A stretch of 27,237 nucleotides of DNA from Flavipsychrobacter stenotrophus (GTDB taxonomy: Bacteria; Bacteroidota; Bacteroidia; Chitinophagales; Chitinophagaceae): contig CANCOG010000005.1 in NCBI GenBank assembly GCA_947379685.1, positions 1-27,237 on the forward strand, in the 5' to 3' direction. The first letter of the stretch is position 1; each line of letters opens with the position of its first letter. Under the pieces are notes generated by a model, which was given only the letters and a program-made list of their open reading frames with translations, was not told the origin of the DNA and searched no databases. Below, in pieces: positions 24,914 to 27,237 of this stretch. A program made the position numbers and the translations under genes.

Positions 24914-24941
24914 TTGCAATTCAGATATTTTGGTATCTTTA
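24914..24941 (+). promoter_or_regulatory. Promoter of the TolC-RND operon
   Basis: TTG (24914-24916), a 17-nt spacer and TATCTTTA (24934-24941), one base from TAnnTTTG, 37 nt before the TolC start. It means the efflux genes need not rely on the upstream gene's promoter. Confidence 0.5.
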
Positions 24942-24978
24942 ATGTTGGTGTCGAATCGTTTTCACTTTTACAATTAGA

Positions 24979-26397
24979 ATGATAATGGAACGTCTTAATT
25001 TACCGGCATTCCGACAATTAAGTATGTGCCTATTGGTGTGCTTTTTTGTCGCTGTGTCGGGAGTCCTGGACGGACAAACTATAACGTTAAATGATGTCGT
25101 GGGGCAGGCGCTTTCCAATTATCCGTTGCTGAGGCAGCGGAAGGCGGAGGTGGCTATGGATGCGGCCCACGTAACTACGGTACAAGGTAACCGGTTGCCG
25201 GGGCTTTTATTACAACAGCAACTAAATGCCGGCAGCGACAACCCAGTTTATGGAGCATATTTTTCCATGGGATTGGTGCCATCCACACCAGGTAGTTACA
25301 ATACGTTGCACAGTGCTCCAATTGCAGGAGCGGTGTGCCTTGCGACCTTGAAATGGGAGTTTTGTAATTTCGGTTATTATAAGGCTCAGGGGAAGGAAGC
25401 GAATGCCAGACTGCAGGCTGGACAGGCTTTGATGGAGGCGGACAAGTATCAGGTTACAGTTAAGGTCGTAACGCTTTATTTTGAGTGGCTGAAGCAGTAT
25501 AGGCTAATGCTCATTGCCGCAGATAACGTAGCGAGGGCTAACGTTATACTGGTTTCCATTAGGGCAAACGTAAACAGTGGTCTTAAACCAGGCGTAGACA
25601 GCAGCATTGCCAGCTCGTCGCTGGCGAATGCAAAGATTGGTTACCTGCAGGCATTGAATAGCTACAATTCAGGGAGGATTGGTCTTTCGGGATTTACAGG
25701 CACCTCCTATGGTGATGCGATGCCCGACACCAGTTTGCTGAGGAACGATGCGGGAGTTAACGGGGGTTATACTATACCGGATAGCAGATTAGTTCCAGAG
25801 GTACACCCGATATTGAATCAATACCGTAGTTTGGTTGACCTGCAATTGGCTTCGAATAAAACTATTTCCGCGAAGTATATGCCAAAGCTTGGGCTGAATT
25901 TCACAGATTGGGTACGAAACACTTCTATATCCCCGCTAGGGGTTTATCCGGATAACCTGACCTTCTCGTTTCCTTATAGCCGTAATAATTACCTGGCCGG
26001 GCTGAACTTTACCTACAACCTGGCAGATCTGAAACATCGACATGATGAGCTTGCCGAGGGGAAACTTGCAGCAGAGGCAAAACAGGAAGCGTTGAAGGGC
26101 GAGCAACAGTCCCTTGACGTATTGCTCGCACAAGTGAATGCTGCTTATTCGTCCACAATGGAGCAGCTTAGGGAAATACCGGTTCAGCTACAGTCGGCAC
26201 GGCAGGCTTATGGCCAGCAAATGGCACTTTATTCAGCAGGTTTGAATACACTGATAGAGGTGACCAATGCGCAATACCTGTTGCAACAGGCAGAAACCAA
26301 CTACGTAATTGCAGAAGACGACGTCTTACAGCTGTCGTTCATGAAGGCTGCACTCACCGGCCAGCCGGATATTTTTTTACAAAGACTTAAACAATAA
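24979..26397 (+). CDS. TolC family outer membrane efflux protein
   Basis: A 472-residue outer-membrane channel of tripartite efflux pumps. A signal peptide (LSMCLLVCFFVAVSGVLDGQ, residues 15-34) is followed by the typical TolC opening ITLNDVVGQALSNYPLLRQR, and then two internal repeats of long helices. The second holds YNLADLKHRHDELAEGKLAA and ends with AYGQQMALYSAGLNTLIEVT, then NAQYLLQQAETNYVIAEDDV, the usual TolC C-terminal helix pattern. Length is normal. The start is ATG 24979, with a second ATG two codons on. It ends 3 nt before the permease start, so the two genes are surely co-transcribed. Substrate unknown. Confidence 0.93.
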   Translation: MIMERLNLPAFRQLSMCLLVCFFVAVSGVLDGQTITLNDVVGQALSNYPLLRQRKAEVAMDAAHVTTVQGNRLPGLLLQQQLNAGSDNPVYGAYFSMGLVPSTPGSYNTLHSAPIAGAVCLATLKWEFCNFGYYKAQGKEANARLQAGQALMEADKYQVTVKVVTLYFEWLKQYRLMLIAADNVARANVILVSIRANVNSGLKPGVDSSIASSSLANAKIGYLQALNSYNSGRIGLSGFTGTSYGDAMPDTSLLRNDAGVNGGYTIPDSRLVPEVHPILNQYRSLVDLQLASNKTISAKYMPKLGLNFTDWVRNTSISPLGVYPDNLTFSFPYSRNNYLAGLNFTYNLADLKHRHDELAEGKLAAEAKQEALKGEQQSLDVLLAQVNAAYSSTMEQLREIPVQLQSARQAYGQQMALYSAGLNTLIEVTNAQYLLQQAETNYVIAEDDVLQLSFMKAALTGQPDIFLQRLKQ

Positions 26398-26400
26398 ATC

Positions 26401-27237
26401 ATGAGCTTAGTATCAGCATCATTAAAGAGACCCGTTACCATACTGGTACTTGTCTCGGCTGTATTCTTCAGCTCATTGCTGGCAATACAGTCCATACCCA
26501 TAGATATATTTCCCCGGCTCAACCTTCCCGTTATTTACGTAATAGAGCCATATGGCGGTATGACACCGCAACAAATGGAAGGGTTCTTTTCTACGAGGCT
26601 TCAGGACCAGTTCCTGTATGTGAGTGGTATTAAAAATATTACGAGCAAGAACATACAGGGCATCAGCATATTGAAGCTGACATTTTTTGAGAGTACCAAC
26701 ATGGCTGAAGGTACCGCGCAAGTTGCGCTACAGCTGAACAGGGCCATGAGTTTCTTTCCGGCAGGGGCGTTACCGCCTCAGGTGGTCCGGTTTGATGCCT
26801 CTTCTCTTCCGGTTGGAACGCTGGTGTTCAGTTGTGTGAACCGCAAGCTGGATGAGATCAATGATCTGGCTGCAACGCGAATACGGCCTCTTTTTGCGAC
26901 AGTCCCGGGGCTTTCGGCGCCACCACCAATTGGTTCTAACCAGAGGACGGTAGTTGTCAATATTGATCCGGATAAGTTAAGGGCATTCAGCCTTACGCCA
27001 GATGAAGTTGTTGCTTCGATTGCGCACAATAATGTGATGGCGCCCTCAGGGAATATTCGTATTGGCAATACCATGTACATGGCCACAACCAACTCGCTGG
27101 AAAGCAGTGTAGAGGCATTTGGGGAGATACCCGTGAAGACGGATAATATCAATACGGTTTTGCTCCATGACGTAGGTACCATACAGGATGCGGCAGACGT
27201 TACGACGGGGTATGCCCTGATCAATGGACGGCGTTCC
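26401..27237 (+). CDS. RND efflux permease (AcrB/MdtB/CusA superfamily), 5' part only
   Basis: The first 279 codons of a proton-driven RND transporter; the frame is open at the window end, and a full protein would be about 1000-1050 residues. Family marks are the N-terminal LKRPVTILVLVSAVFFSSLL (first transmembrane helix), IPIDIFPRLNLPVIYV, the porter segment with GMTPQQMEGFFSTRLQDQ, and LPPQVVRFDASSLPVGTLVF. APPPIGSNQRTVVVNIDPDK and APSGNIRIGN then belong to the docking/porter region. The start is ATG 26401, 3 nt after the TolC stop. A periplasmic adaptor (MFP) gene is not between or before them, so it must lie downstream or elsewhere. Drug versus metal specificity cannot be judged, as the transmembrane relay residues lie beyond the window. 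Confidence 0.93.
   Translation, partial: MSLVSASLKRPVTILVLVSAVFFSSLLAIQSIPIDIFPRLNLPVIYVIEPYGGMTPQQMEGFFSTRLQDQFLYVSGIKNITSKNIQGISILKLTFFESTNMAEGTAQVALQLNRAMSFFPAGALPPQVVRFDASSLPVGTLVFSCVNRKLDEINDLAATRIRPLFATVPGLSAPPPIGSNQRTVVVNIDPDKLRAFSLTPDEVVASIAHNNVMAPSGNIRIGNTMYMATTNSLESSVEAFGEIPVKTDNINTVLLHDVGTIQDAADVTTGYALINGRRS

Overview
The window looks like a chromosomal segment of a Bacteroidota bacterium, most likely Chitinophagales/Chitinophagaceae. The reasons are two proteins with C-terminal type IX secretion (T9SS type A) sorting domains, starts without clear Shine-Dalgarno sequences, several promoters of the Bacteroidota form (TTG, 17-22 nt, TAnnTTTG), a GEVED/Ig/Big_2 adhesin, a Bacteroidota-style small basic AURKAIP1/COX24-domain protein, and an HU - TPR - RNase G gene order. 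The genus is inference. I see no tRNA, rRNA, CRISPR array, integrase or insertion sequence.

Layout. (1) 20-4116: a pirin-like protein with an export-type N-terminus (minus strand), then two tandem paralogous exported proteins that share flanking DNA, separated by a stretch carrying three consecutive GAA-loop hairpins, then a small T9SS-sorted protein. (2) 4385-8928: housekeeping genes accA (fatty acid synthesis), dapA (lysine/cell wall), a HAD phosphatase, a small membrane protein, and on the minus strand ctaA/COX15 (heme A synthesis). (3) 9518-12807: an information-processing cluster made of an HU/IHF-like protein, a membrane-anchored TPR protein with a TTG start, a 29-residue AURKAIP1/COX24-domain protein, a 372-nt gene-free stretch with inverted repeats, and ribonuclease G ending in a strong terminator. 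(4) 13125-24170: one 11-kb gene for a 3681-residue secreted protein. Its order is signal peptide, N-terminal beta domain, nine Ig-like modules alternating with eight GEVED modules, thirteen Big_2-type Ig repeats, two further Ig-like domains, and a T9SS C-terminal domain. It has its own promoter and terminator. (5) 24337-27237: a small Cys-cluster membrane protein, a TolC-family outer-membrane channel, and the first 279 codons of an RND efflux permease cut off by the window end.

The genes do not form one pathway. The most distinctive object is the giant adhesin with its mosaic of GEVED modules, two of which have lost the acidic and glycine positions of a calcium-loop-like motif. Secondary points of interest are the GAA-loop hairpin triplet, the duplicated exported-protein pair with conserved flanks, and the possible RNA leader in front of RNase G. 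I found no convincing new defence or mobile system.
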